Shown: positions 17,286-26,133, counted from the stretch's first letter. The stretch: DNA of 64,000 nt from Planctobacterium marinum (GCF_036322805.1 NZ_AP027272.1:4650001-4714000); one strand, 5' to 3'. Notes: generated by a model from the sequence alone, not told the origin. A program made the numbers and translations.

Positions 17286-18482
17286 TTACGCTTTGCTGAC
17301 TGGAAAAGGATAAATACCAGGAAAATTACTGAGTTGAGCAAAACAATATGGGTAGTAAAGATTGAGGCTGAAGTTTTCATTAAACTCGATTGACTCAATA
17401 TGATTCAATTCGTGGGCAGGTATCATGTCCTGCAAGATTTTTACCGCCGACTTCAGTAAAGATGTTTCACGATTAACCGCATCGACTCGCTCATCATTCT
17501 TCACTGATGAATACTTCCAGTGCAACACGTTAAGCAAATAGAACAAAGGATAAATGTTATAAAGAGAGTAGCTGACAAAGGTATATCGACGCATTTCCAA
17601 AGGTTGTAACATAAGCGTGTCGAATTGCTCTTGAGGTCGATTTTTTATCCCAAACTCAGCCACTATCAATGCAGCTTCTTCGATCCCCAGAGCCAACGCA
17701 GAATAGGTCAACAGGGCATCCACCCAACTTCCGCGATTATTGCGCTTCGCCACTTCAAATAAACCAGAAGGCGAGCTAAGAATCCACAGAGACAACGATT
17801 GAAACCACTGAGTTAATGCTTCAGCAATATCCTCATCCAAAGCTGATTCACTGCGAAGGATAGCGAGTCCGTCAATTAGCAAGATCAACCATCGTGCATC
17901 AATAATACCGAGTCCTCTGCGGTGATTGCGCCAAGGCATCACTTGCGCGTACTCCATATGTGGATTCATCTTTGTTTCGGGTGCAATAAACCAGCAACGC
18001 AAAAGGCCATTAATATAATCCAGATAGCGTGAGTCTTTGCTTTGTTTATAAGCAAGAGCTAACAAATGCACCCGCGCGCACATCTGTGCCAGACGGGGTT
18101 TATCTGACAAACGGGTTAAAGCGGGATTAGGTCGCCCATCTTTCTTATATTTTGCAATTTTGGGCTTAGAGAATGGGTCAGGATTATCCCGATGCCAATA
18201 ATAAGGCGCAAACGAAAGGTAATCATTTCCCACCTGCGAAGGAGGCAGTAAAGTTTTATCTGTTACTGTCAGAAACGGTAAATTTATTAATCGCTGTGCC
18301 TTTTCCTGCAAACGAGTATCAGTGTTTTCATGCAAGCATCGTGAATACTGTCGCACAATTAGTTCAAAATAATCGCCTGCAACCAGTTGCTTTGAATTCA
18401 TTCGCTGTTGAAAAATGTGCCGACATTGACGTCGATAATTGCGAAACAAGCGAATAATAGTATAGCCTTTTAAAATCCTCAA
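17286..18482 (-). CDS. Alginate-lyase-fold protein (PF05426-like) with altered catalytic motif
   Basis: This 398-residue protein carries landmarks of the alginate-lyase (alpha/alpha toroid) family: DYLSFAPYYWHRDN, NPHMEYAQVMPW, RRGLGIIDARWLI and WILSSPSGLFEVAKRNN. The usual family motif N-N-H-G-x-W-Y-D appears here as NNRGSWVD (248-255): the catalytic His is Arg and the Tyr is Val. It may therefore be inactive, act on another substrate, or use different residues. No convincing signal peptide is visible, which is unusual for a polysaccharide lyase. It stands alone, with a terminator and the flagellin gene upstream. Confidence 0.72.
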   Translation of the reverse strand: MRILKGYTIIRLFRNYRRQCRHIFQQRMNSKQLVAGDYFELIVRQYSRCLHENTDTRLQEKAQRLINLPFLTVTDKTLLPPSQVGNDYLSFAPYYWHRDNPDPFSKPKIAKYKKDGRPNPALTRLSDKPRLAQMCARVHLLALAYKQSKDSRYLDYINGLLRCWFIAPETKMNPHMEYAQVMPWRNHRRGLGIIDARWLILLIDGLAILRSESALDEDIAEALTQWFQSLSLWILSSPSGLFEVAKRNNRGSWVDALLTYSALALGIEEAALIVAEFGIKNRPQEQFDTLMLQPLEMRRYTFVSYSLYNIYPLFYLLNVLHWKYSSVKNDERVDAVNRETSLLKSAVKILQDMIPAHELNHIESIEFNENFSLNLYYPYCFAQLSNFPGIYPFPVSKA

Positions 18483-18559
18483 ATAGCGCTTAAAAATGAT
18501 AAAACTCCATTTTATACCAATTCCAATTATACGTGATTACGTCAATTTTTATTCCCTTA

Positions 18560-18593
18560 AAAACGAAAAAAGCCGGAATAAAATATTCCGGCT
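18560..18593 (-). terminator. Rho-independent terminator downstream of flagellin
   Basis: Read on the minus strand: perfect 10-bp stem AGCCGGAATA/TATTCCGGCT with a three-base loop followed by TTTTTTCGTTTTT. It lies about 275 bases beyond the flagellin stop, so the flagellin transcript would carry a long structured 3' region, or it ends an independent small RNA. Confidence 0.88.
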
Positions 18594-18743
18594 AACCGCT
18601 CCGACGTTAGGAGAGAGTGAGCGAAACTCTCCGAAACATTATCCGTGCCTATAGGGTTTCACACTACCTCCTGGCGGATAACATTTCATATGGGTAGAAA
18701 TCGTTTGGTTCTGTGATTGTCTCTGTTGGTTTACAGGTATTTT

Positions 18744-18861
18744 GTAGGTTCGACTTTAGTCGGACAAAGGTGTTTGGTTCAGAACCTCTGTCGAGCTCGC
18801 CGATTAATGTTCCCGACAAAATCGGCATTCACTACGTCCATGTAGTTTAAGTTCGACCTAT
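18744..18861 (-). repeat. Dispersed two-hairpin repeat, copy 1
   Basis: On the minus strand it reads from TAGGTCGAAC through GGACGTAGTGAATGCCGATT, GTCGGGAACATT, AATCGGCGAG and TTGTCCGACTAAAGTCGAACCTAC. It contains a stem GCCGATT/AATCGGC, a second stem with AGGT/ACCT, and inverted ends. Same architecture as copies at 19924 and 35614. Confidence 0.85.
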
Positions 18862-18868
18862 AACACTA

Positions 18869-19699
18869 TTAACCCAACAGTGATAACGCTGACTGAGGAC
18901 GCTGATTCGCCTGAGCAAGCACCGTGGTACTGGCCTGCTGGACGATCTGGTTACGGGTCAGACTGGCTGTTTCAGTGGCAAAGTCAGTGTCTTTGATACG
19001 TGAACGGGCACCTGATAAGTTCTCAGACACGTTACTCAGGTTACGAATGGTAGACTGAAAACGGTTCTGTAAAGCACCCAGCTCAGCACGTTGAGCACCG
19101 ATAGAGGAAATCGCAGTATCTATTGAAGTTAGTGCGCCTGAAGCACCTGCAACGGTTGAAATATCCACCGTTCCTACACCCAAACCTGATGCACCGAAGC
19201 TGGCACCATCGCTTGAAGATAAGTTAACAGAAATAGTTTGACCTGCGTTGGCACCCACCTGGAATGCTGCCGAAAAGCCACCACTTAGCAATGCATTGCC
19301 TGCGAATTGAGTATCAGTACCGATTCTTGATAATTCCGCTACCAGGGCTGTCACTTCTTGTTGCAGTGCCGCTCTGTCAGCTGAAGAGTTGATACCGTTT
19401 TGTGACTGAATAGCCAAAGTACGGATACGTTGCAATGCCGTGGTGGTTTCGTTTAAGGCACCTTCAGCGGTTTGCACCAGTGAAATCGCATCGTTGGCGT
19501 TACGTACTGATTGGTCAAGACCTTGAATTTGTGAGGTAAAACGGTCAGTAATCTGCAGACCTGCAGCATCATCTGCGGCTCTGTTGATACGGAAACCTGA
19601 AGATAAACGTTCAAATGACGTGGATAACGCATTGCCCGAATCGAATAACTGACGTTGGGCGTTCAATGAAGATACATTGGTATTTACAAATAAAGACAT
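18869..19699 (-). CDS. Flagellin, short form
   Basis: This 276-residue protein has the conserved N-terminal (VNTNVSSLNAQRQL, SFERLSSGFRINRAADDAAG) and C-terminal (LGALQNRFQSTIRNL, ARSRIKDTDFATETA, QANQRPQSALSLLG) helices that build the filament core, with a short variable middle of about 60 residues. It is exported by the flagellar type III apparatus. A GGAGAG ribosome-binding site precedes ATG 19697-19699. No other flagellar gene lies in the window, so this is an isolated flagellin gene, possibly an additional copy. I could not fix a sigma-28 promoter with correct spacing. Confidence 0.95.
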   Translation of the reverse strand: MSLFVNTNVSSLNAQRQLFDSGNALSTSFERLSSGFRINRAADDAAGLQITDRFTSQIQGLDQSVRNANDAISLVQTAEGALNETTTALQRIRTLAIQSQNGINSSADRAALQQEVTALVAELSRIGTDTQFAGNALLSGGFSAAFQVGANAGQTISVNLSSSDGASFGASGLGVGTVDISTVAGASGALTSIDTAISSIGAQRAELGALQNRFQSTIRNLSNVSENLSGARSRIKDTDFATETASLTRNQIVQQASTTVLAQANQRPQSALSLLG

Positions 19700-19923
19700 C
19701 TGTCTCTCTCCTACACTCTCGATCCGGGTGGCCTTGTGAGGTATTTGGGCTTTCCGGTGACTGTCGTCGTACAGTCATATCGTTAATATTCAACAATCAC
19801 CCGTTTATTGGTTTTATTAAGTGATTGTCACTGGCTCTCTCACTTAGGGTTATCGTTATTTCAAAAAAAACCTTGAAGGTTTTTTGAGCTTTTTTGAGAA
19901 AGTCAATAAAAACAGAGGGTTGT

Positions 19924-20130
19924 GTAGGTTCGGATTGAGCTACAAGGACGTAGTGAATGCCGTTTATGTCGGGAACATTTAAACGGCGAGCTACAAGGAC
20001 GTAGTGAATGCCGTTTATGTCGGGAACATTTAAACGGCGAGCTACAAGGACGTAGTGAATGCCGTTTATGTCGGGAACATTAATCGGCCAGTCGGACAAC
20101 GAAGGTAGATTTAAGATCTTTGTCGAACTC
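19924..20130 (+). repeat. Dispersed two-hairpin repeat, copy 2 (internally expanded)
   Basis: Begins GTAGGTTCGGATTGAG and ends GTCGAACTC. The 51-bp core, which carries the GCCGTTTA/TAAACGGC hairpin, occurs three times in tandem within this copy; the last unit switches to the AATCGGC version of the stem. Confidence 0.85.
19937..20089 (+). repeat. Three tandem copies of a 51-bp unit
   Basis: Units begin GAGCTACAAGGACGTAGTG at 19937, 19988 and 20039. The first two are identical; the third diverges only in its last dozen bases. Confidence 0.95.
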
Positions 20131-20185
20131 ATCTTTTTTTGCTCCCTGCAAAAAGGACATACACACCATCCATGGTGCTAAAGCA

Positions 20186-20220
20186 GGACCTACAATACAA
20201 GTACGCAGTGAACGCCGGTT
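20186..20220 (-). repeat. Degenerate fragment of the dispersed repeat
   Basis: GGACCTACAATACAAGTACGCAGTGAACGCCGG matches the repeat core TACAAGGACGTAGTGAATGCCG with about four mismatches in 23 bases. It looks like an old, truncated copy. Confidence 0.55.
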
Positions 20221-20230
20221 TTGAAGGAAG

Positions 20231-20848
20231 CTATTTCAACAAATGAGGATCGAAAGCGTGGCCCAGCTTTTGAGTTTTGGTTTGCAGGTACTGTTTATTG
20301 TCTTCGGTAATACCGTGATCGATAGGTACGCGTTCCGTGATCTCAATACCCAAATCTTTAAGTGCTGCTATCTTCTTTGGATTGTTGGTCATTAGTCTGA
20401 CTTTTTTGACTTGCAAAGTATCGAGCATCACTTTGCAGATGTCATACTCCCGTAAATCCGCATCGAAGCCGAGGTGCTCATTGGCTTCAACTGTATCCAG
20501 ACCTTGGTCTTGAAGGTTGTAGGCTTTGATCTTATTGAGCAAACCAATGCCACGGCCTTCTTGCCGCAAGTACAACAGAACACCTTTGCCTTCGGTAACG
20601 ATATTAGCTAGTGCTTTTTCTAACTGAAAACCACAATCACAACGCGTGGAAAACAACGAATCCCCAGTCAGACACTCAGAATGGATGCGAATAGGCACAA
20701 TATCGGCTTCGCTCCATTTACCATAAGAAAGGGCGACGTGCTCCTGATGGCTTGCCGTATCAACAAAGCCATGGATCTGGAACTGACCAAATCGGGTAGG
20801 TAGTTTTGCTGAGCTGACAAATTGAAATTTAGGGAGCAATTGCGACAT
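20231..20848 (-). CDS. ribA: GTP cyclohydrolase II
   Basis: RibA opens the GTP ring to give the first pyrimidine intermediate of riboflavin synthesis. The 205-residue protein has the zinc-binding Cys set (E-C-L-T-G-D-S-L-F-S-T-R-C-D-C-G), the GTP-binding loop LYLRQEGRGIGLLNKI, and DTVEANEHLGF. It is the stand-alone form with no RibB domain fused. Length is typical (E. coli about 196). No FMN riboswitch is visible upstream, where only 55 bases separate it from the GGDEF-EAL gene. Confidence 0.97.
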   Translation of the reverse strand: MSQLLPKFQFVSSAKLPTRFGQFQIHGFVDTASHQEHVALSYGKWSEADIVPIRIHSECLTGDSLFSTRCDCGFQLEKALANIVTEGKGVLLYLRQEGRGIGLLNKIKAYNLQDQGLDTVEANEHLGFDADLREYDICKVMLDTLQVKKVRLMTNNPKKIAALKDLGIEITERVPIDHGITEDNKQYLQTKTQKLGHAFDPHLLK

Positions 20849-20903
20849 AGTGTAAGACTTCAGTTTCTAGGTAGAACCGATATGTTGCCGACACGGGTAA
20901 AAT

Positions 20904-23756
20904 TCAAGTTTCATCATTATAACTTTTAAAGCTATCTAGTGCTTCTGGTATTGCCACCCCATATCCCTGAGCGAAATCTACCCCTATTTTGCCTAGTTCA
21001 GCCATAATTTCGGAGGACTCGACGTATTCAGCAACCGTACCGATACCCATGGCTTTAGCTACATCTTTCATCGAGCACACCATGGCCATATCGATGGGAT
21101 CCACTAATATATCTTTAACAAAACTGCCATCGATTTTTACGTAGTCTACAGGAAGCTTTTTCAAATGTTCATAAGATGAAAACCCAATACCGAAATCATC
21201 CAGAGCAAATTTACAACCGAGCTTTCTAAAGGTGTTGATGAAATCAAGGGTCTCTTCCAGTTTAACAATGGCGGTGCTTTCCGTTATCTCAAAGCAGATC
21301 TTCTCGTAGGGTATACTGAACTTTTCAAAAGCATTGAGAAAATACAGCTTCAAATCTTTATCGCCAAGAGACAGGCCGCAAAGATTGATATTTGCTTGTG
21401 TCAGTTGGGCCAGATGCTCTGGATTGTTGGCAAGCCACAGCAAAAAGTGCTCCACCACCCATTTATCGATTTTGGTACTGAGATTATATCGCTCTGCAGC
21501 TGGCAAAAACGCCGCAGGGGGAATGGTGGTGCCATCGTCTCCGAGTATGCGTAACAAAATCTCATACTGATGACCCGCTTTTGCTTTTTGCAAAGGTAAG
21601 TAGTGTTGGTAATGCAAGACAAAACGGTTTTCTTCCAATGCGCGATTGATCAGGGTAATGGAGTCCAAATCGGCTTCATAACGCTGCATTTTAGCATCTT
21701 CACTGGAGTACACGTGAATCTGATTACGGCCTTGTTGCTTGGCCAGATAACAGGCGGAATCAGCCATGCTCATTAACTGCTCGGCACTGTGAATTTCTTT
21801 GCGATACTCAACCAGGCCGATGCTAACGCCCAATGTGAACATGCGATTGTCCCAGATAAATCGATACTCCTGCACCGCATTTAATAACTTTTTCGCCACC
21901 ATATAACCCGACACGGCTTCATCGCCGCGCAACAACACCGCAAACTCGTCACCTCCCATGCGCCCTAAAATGCCTCGGTTCATCACCACATCATTGAGCT
22001 TTTGCGCGAGCTGCTTGATCAATACGTCTCCCGCTTTATGGCCACAGGAATCGTTAACAATCTTGAACTGATCCAAGTCCAGATAAAGCAGCGTCAATTC
22101 ATGCGGATCTGAAGACATGACAGACAAAGCTTCAGACAATTGCCCTTCAAAATGGCGGCGATTGTAAATACCGGTAAGAGAATCATGGGTTGCCATATAA
22201 CGCAAACTGATATCCGATTGCTTGCGCTCAGTAATATCCACAATCGAGCCAAATAGTAGTTTGGTACCATCTTCTTCTCGCATTTGTACTGAGATGGAAA
22301 ACCAAAACTCTGAGCCATCACGACGGATCCCTTTAACTTCCTTTTCCAGACAACTACCTTCTTTAATCAATTGCCCTATGATGATATCCCGATCATCCTT
22401 ATTCGCATAAAACTGGGCGGCGTGGCGCACCTCCTGTAACAGATGACGCTCATTCTGATACCCAAATAACTGACACATAGCGGGATTAACCGAGATAAGT
22501 TGACCATCTTGGGTGGTGCTGAACAGCCCTTCGGCCGAATTGCGAAAGAAATCGTAAAAGCGCTGTAAGTCCGCAATCGTACTTTTTTGCTGTTCGTATT
22601 GACGATGTATCAATACTTTTTCGTGGGCTTCAACCGCCACAGCAATGCAAATAACACCGAGTAAGATCAGCAGGTTGAAAACTAAATTAGAGCCGGTATT
22701 CATCACCTGGCCATCAATAAATAAGACAGTGTGAACCAAGGTGGTCAAACTAATGGCTAACCAACCCGTAATGTAGACCTTATTGGGAAGGCTATTAAAG
22801 GGGTTGCGATAGAAGATAGCGAGGAATAGCTGCAATAATATTACCGCGGCCCCCAAGCCAGCAGCCATGACAATCTGGAAATAAGCATCTGGCCAAAAAG
22901 CAATAACCACAAAAGCAATGGCACACAAATAGTTTACCAGTCGCCAGTAACCCGGCATACCAATCAACATGGCGTAAGACACTTTAACCGCACAGTACAC
23001 AGAAATAGCCACCAATCCCAGAGAAACAGGCACTATGTAGGAGGTAAACCCTGTCAGCTGTCCAATGACGCCTTCGTTGTTTAAAAACAAAATCAAAAAC
23101 ACATAATTGGAAATGGCGAACCAAAATCGCACCGGACTGTCCAGCATCAGGTAGGTTACCAGGAAATAAGTCCCCAGAATCAATAAAGCTCCGGTAAATG
23201 CACCTATCAATGCCAGATTTCGTGTTTCCTGTTTAATTAATGCCGTGCTTTTCCAAAGATTGATGTTAAACACCAAAGGACCGTCATCTTTGATGCGAAA
23301 AAGTATGTCGAAGGTCTGCCCGTAATCCAGATCAAATGGCAGAGCAAACTCCCGATAATTAAAGGGACGATTACTGAAAGGGCGGTTAGCGCCAATATTG
23401 GCGAAATGCACTATGCGTCCTAGCTGATCAAGGACAAAAATATCGACATAGTTCAAGTTGGGATTGTTGATGATAAGTGTGTAACGCGCGCGCTCCAGTG
23501 ATTCGTAGCTGACCGCGACTTTACCCCAAAGGCTTTGCTCTTTACCCAAGACCTTGGGTAATTCAGTCGTTTGCCAATCTCCTGATGCACCTTTGATATC
23601 AGAAAGCTGAGCCTGATCATCAGTTAACTGATAACGTGCGTAAGGGCTGAGATTGACATGTGGATTTTCCTCATTCAGTACCAAAACCTCGGTCTCTGCC
23701 TGGGCAAATCCAAGTACAAAAAACGGTAGCAGAAACAGAAATATTAGCGTCTTCAG
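20904..23756 (-). CDS. 7TMR-DISM / PAS / GGDEF / EAL protein, probable CTG start
   Basis: Domains in order: a signal peptide, a periplasmic 7TMR-DISM extracellular domain, seven membrane segments, a coiled coil, a PAS domain (SAEGLFSTTQDGQLISVNPAM), a GGDEF domain with intact GRMGGDEF, and an EAL domain in which the EAL motif is EIL (YEILLRI) but CFEITES, LDDFGIGFSS and VKIDGSF are kept. Both c-di-GMP activities are plausible. The first ATG/GTG/TTG is TTG 23684, which would remove the signal peptide; the frame stays open upstream and encodes K-T-L-I-F-L-F-L-L-P-F-F-V-L-G-F-A-Q-A after CTG 23754-23756, which I take as the likely start. Confidence 0.85.
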   Translation of the reverse strand: MKTLIFLFLLPFFVLGFAQAETEVLVLNEENPHVNLSPYARYQLTDDQAQLSDIKGASGDWQTTELPKVLGKEQSLWGKVAVSYESLERARYTLIINNPNLNYVDIFVLDQLGRIVHFANIGANRPFSNRPFNYREFALPFDLDYGQTFDILFRIKDDGPLVFNINLWKSTALIKQETRNLALIGAFTGALLILGTYFLVTYLMLDSPVRFWFAISNYVFLILFLNNEGVIGQLTGFTSYIVPVSLGLVAISVYCAVKVSYAMLIGMPGYWRLVNYLCAIAFVVIAFWPDAYFQIVMAAGLGAAVILLQLFLAIFYRNPFNSLPNKVYITGWLAISLTTLVHTVLFIDGQVMNTGSNLVFNLLILLGVICIAVAVEAHEKVLIHRQYEQQKSTIADLQRFYDFFRNSAEGLFSTTQDGQLISVNPAMCQLFGYQNERHLLQEVRHAAQFYANKDDRDIIIGQLIKEGSCLEKEVKGIRRDGSEFWFSISVQMREEDGTKLLFGSIVDITERKQSDISLRYMATHDSLTGIYNRRHFEGQLSEALSVMSSDPHELTLLYLDLDQFKIVNDSCGHKAGDVLIKQLAQKLNDVVMNRGILGRMGGDEFAVLLRGDEAVSGYMVAKKLLNAVQEYRFIWDNRMFTLGVSIGLVEYRKEIHSAEQLMSMADSACYLAKQQGRNQIHVYSSEDAKMQRYEADLDSITLINRALEENRFVLHYQHYLPLQKAKAGHQYEILLRILGDDGTTIPPAAFLPAAERYNLSTKIDKWVVEHFLLWLANNPEHLAQLTQANINLCGLSLGDKDLKLYFLNAFEKFSIPYEKICFEITESTAIVKLEETLDFINTFRKLGCKFALDDFGIGFSSYEHLKKLPVDYVKIDGSFVKDILVDPIDMAMVCSMKDVAKAMGIGTVAEYVESSEIMAELGKIGVDFAQGYGVAIPEALDSFKSYNDET

Positions 23757-23811
23757 AAGGAATCCAAAATCAACAGGTCATTAGCATGGTGTTGAGAATA
23801 GCATAATCGCG

Positions 23812-24081
23812 TCATTCTGACTTGTCACAACACAACAAAGAGTAAAAAAACTGTAACTTTTCCATATCCTTAGGGGCAATTGGCTCAATCCAGGCAGATT
23901 CCGATATATGCTCAATAAACAGTAAATAATCGATGCCACTACAGCTCAAAAAAAACTGCTCGCGATCAGCCCCAATATCTCTGTTTTTGAATTGCAGCTC
24001 ACCATTGCGCTGCAAATCATTGAGTCGTGGCAGTAAGCCAGTTTCGGCAGTAGCCCAACGATAATCTAACTCTTGATGCAT
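23812..24081 (-). CDS. Small uncharacterised protein downstream of selO
   Basis: This 89-residue soluble protein (MHQELDYRWATAETGL, KNRDIGADREQFFLSCSG, DYLLFIEHI) begins 21 bases after the selO stop and is probably co-transcribed. I do not recognise the family and see no catalytic motif. Two Cys near the C-terminus (LLCCDKSE) are notable beside a redox-linked AMPylase. Confidence 0.6.
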   Translation of the reverse strand: MHQELDYRWATAETGLLPRLNDLQRNGELQFKNRDIGADREQFFLSCSGIDYLLFIEHISESAWIEPIAPKDMEKLQFFYSLLCCDKSE

Positions 24082-24102
24082 ACTGAGTATTCCCTTTAAA
24101 CA

Positions 24103-25551
24103 TTAACTACTACAGGACAAGGCGACACACTGGGCTGATGCCGGCGGGGCTTTGCTAAACTCCTGATACTCCAGTTTCTCATCGAATGGAGTCCGTAATG
24201 CCTCCAACAATTTTTCGCTGAAACTAAAGTCCCCCTGCTCTGCTTGCTCTATAGCACGCTGCGCGAGGTAGTTGCGCAGTACATAAATCGGATTCACCTT
24301 ATTCATGCGGGCATGACGGTCTTGTTCGACCTCGTCCTGCCTGTTCACCTGTTCAAGGTATCGACTTAACCAATTAGCCGCCCACTGTTGATCAATGAAG
24401 TGGTTTAAAAAGGGTTGGTTCGCTCCGGAACCTGTCACAGAATTGAGTATCCTGAAGCTGAGATTAAAATCTCTTTGTTCCGTTTCCATTTGCTGCATAT
24501 ATTCGTTCAACAAAGCGTTTTGATGTTGGCCCATGGCCAGGAAACCAAATCGGGAGGCCATCAAGCGACTGTATTCCTGCAATAACGTCGGCTCGTATTG
24601 CGACAAAATCTCAGCAATTTGTGCTTCCTCCAGGTGATCCGAAAAGGCGTACGCCAGGGCATTCAAATTCCACAGTGCAACGCCGGGCTGTTGATCAAAT
24701 GCATACCGTCCGGCTGAATCAGAATGGTTGCAAACAAAATCCGGTTGAAAGTTGTCTAAAAAACCATAGGGTCCATAATCAAAGGTAATACCGTGGATCG
24801 ACATATTATCGGTATTCATTACCCCATGGCAGAATCCATAAGCCTGCCAACAAGCTATTAACTTCGCGGTATCTGTCACAATTTGTAGCAAGAGTTCGGC
24901 ATAACGCTGTTTACTGTCACACAACGACGGAAAATAAGTTTTAAACACAAAATCGAATAACTGTTGTAACTTGTCTTTTTGCTGAGTATGGAAAAAGTAT
25001 TCGATATGACCAAAACGAATATGGCTGGGCGCGCTCCTGATCATCATGGCGGCGCTTTCCAGCTCTTCTCGTTGAACCGGGTGAGTACTGGTAAACAAGC
25101 ACAAAGCCCTGGAAGAGGGGATACCAAGGTGATGCAGTGCTTCACTGGCAAGATACTCCCGCAATGTAGAACGCAACACTGCCCGGCCATCACCGAAGCG
25201 GCTGTAGGGTGTTTGTCCTGCCCCTTTTAAGTGCAAATCCTGCAATTCTCCCTTCTTATTAGTTACCTCGGCCAGTAACAATCCGCGTCCATCACCTAAA
25301 TCGGGGTTCCAGTGACCGAACTGATGGCCACCGTATTTTTGAGCGACGGCGTTATCATGTAGAGCCCCGCCGTTACTAAAGATTTGCGCCAGGCAGTGTG
25401 CTTCGTCACTGAACAACGCCTGTAAACCGAACTCGTTTGCTAATGGTTGATTCACCAGAGCTAACTCAATGCCATGAATAGTTTGAGGAAAGACAGGCGA
25501 GCAAAGCCCATTAAGTTGCTGGGAAAATATATTGGTAAAATGAGAGTTCAT
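24103..25551 (-). CDS. selO: SelO/YdiU protein adenylyltransferase
   Basis: SelO is a pseudokinase-fold enzyme that transfers AMP from ATP to protein hydroxyls and is linked to redox homeostasis. The 482-residue protein has KYGGHQFGHWNPDLGDGRG, LHLKGAGQTPYSRFGDGRA, LREYLASEALHHLGIPSSRA, HGVMNTDNMSIHGITFDYGP and GVALWNLNALA, all typical. The C-terminus ends ...L-S-C-S-S, with Cys at the position occupied by selenocysteine in eukaryotic SelO. Slightly shorter than many relatives, which suggests a compact C-terminal region. Followed closely by a small unknown gene. Confidence 0.95.
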   Translation of the reverse strand: MNSHFTNIFSQQLNGLCSPVFPQTIHGIELALVNQPLANEFGLQALFSDEAHCLAQIFSNGGALHDNAVAQKYGGHQFGHWNPDLGDGRGLLLAEVTNKKGELQDLHLKGAGQTPYSRFGDGRAVLRSTLREYLASEALHHLGIPSSRALCLFTSTHPVQREELESAAMMIRSAPSHIRFGHIEYFFHTQQKDKLQQLFDFVFKTYFPSLCDSKQRYAELLLQIVTDTAKLIACWQAYGFCHGVMNTDNMSIHGITFDYGPYGFLDNFQPDFVCNHSDSAGRYAFDQQPGVALWNLNALAYAFSDHLEEAQIAEILSQYEPTLLQEYSRLMASRFGFLAMGQHQNALLNEYMQQMETEQRDFNLSFRILNSVTGSGANQPFLNHFIDQQWAANWLSRYLEQVNRQDEVEQDRHARMNKVNPIYVLRNYLAQRAIEQAEQGDFSFSEKLLEALRTPFDEKLEYQEFSKAPPASAQCVALSCSS

Positions 25552-25748
25552 GGGGTTGAGCTTGATTCAGTTTAAAAACTTGCAGCAATACTAGCAGCTT
25601 TTTATCAAGGTCTGGAATTGTCATGGTCTTGATAAAGCATCAGCGAAATATACGCCGATAATTTGATCTACATTCGCCAGCACAGCATAAAAGACTTGCT
25701 ATGCTTAAGAACATCCCACTTATTTTCATTAACTTAGGATACTCAATA

Positions 25749-26069
25749 ATGCAAAAAGCACTGAAAAGCCTGTTAGTTTTTGCGGTTCTGTCCGCCACTT
25801 CTCACCTAAGCCTCGCAGCGGGCGACCCGGCGAAAGGTAAAGCCAAAGCGACAACCTGTGCAGCCTGTCATGGCGCTAATGGTATTTCCATGATCCCCAA
25901 CTACCCCAACCTGGCGGGTCAAAAAGAATTGTACCTTGTGGATGCTATTAAAGCTTACCGTGACGGCACTCGTAAAAACCCGGTAATGAGCCCTATGGCA
26001 GCGGCCCTTTCAGATGAAGACATAGCCAATCTCGCCGCCTATTTCTCCAGCCTACCTGCTGGCGGCTAG
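25749..26069 (+). CDS. Class I c-type cytochrome (c553/c5-like), periplasmic
   Basis: The 106-residue protein has a signal peptide (cleavage near LSLAAGDP), a haem-binding C-A-A-C-H motif, and a distal Met in [23 protein letters not shown], the hallmark of small single-haem electron carriers. Start ATG 25749 is preceded by AGGA; an in-frame ATG 16 codons upstream would give an unlikely extension. Likely passes electrons in the periplasm, for example to a terminal oxidase. A hairpin follows the stop. Confidence 0.92.
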   Translation: MQKALKSLLVFAVLSATSHLSLAAGDPAKGKAKATTCAACHGANGISMIPNYPNLAGQKELYLVDAIKAYRDGTRKNPVMSPMAAALSDEDIANLAAYFSSLPAGG

Positions 26070-26087
26070 GCACATTAAACAAGAATT

Positions 26088-26115
26088 CGGTCTGGTGTTG
26101 GCCAGACCGTTGTTA
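26088..26115 (+). terminator. Probable terminator after the cytochrome c gene
   Basis: Perfect 8-bp stem CGGTCTGG/CCAGACCG with a six-base loop and the short T-rich tail TTGTT, 18 bases after the stop. The weak T run lowers confidence. Confidence 0.55.
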
Positions 26116-26133
26116 AGATGTGGCTGAACGGAA

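Larger units (their letters stand above)
18483..18868. other. Intergenic region: flagellin 3' region, repeat element and terminator
   Basis: Between the alginate-lyase-like gene and the flagellin stop lie, from right to left, a copy of the dispersed two-hairpin repeat (18744-18861), about 150 bases with inverted repeats but no reading frame (18594-18743), a strong terminator (18560-18593) and an AT-rich promoter region for the lyase-like gene. Confidence 0.7.
19700..20230. other. Intergenic region upstream of flagellin with repeats
   Basis: Holds the flagellin leader, including a small hairpin GACTGT/ACAGTC at about 19760-19777, an expanded copy of the dispersed repeat (19924-20130) with a 51-bp unit present three times, and a degenerate repeat fragment (20186-20220) just before the ribA stop. 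The frame through the 51-bp units is open only because 51 is a multiple of three; I do not call it a gene. Confidence 0.7.

Noticed and set aside
19700-19860. Sigma-28 promoter for flagellin
   Set aside because: AACGATAT resembles a -10 box and TAAA occurs upstream, but the spacing is 19 instead of about 15 bases.
19937-20089. Possible CRISPR-like array
   Set aside because: Units are contiguous without spacers and there are no cas genes; it is a simple tandem repeat.
19797-20132. Minus-strand frame with three 17-residue repeats
   Set aside because: It reads through the 51-bp units of the dispersed repeat; the frame is open because the unit is a multiple of three. No ribosome-binding site or family.
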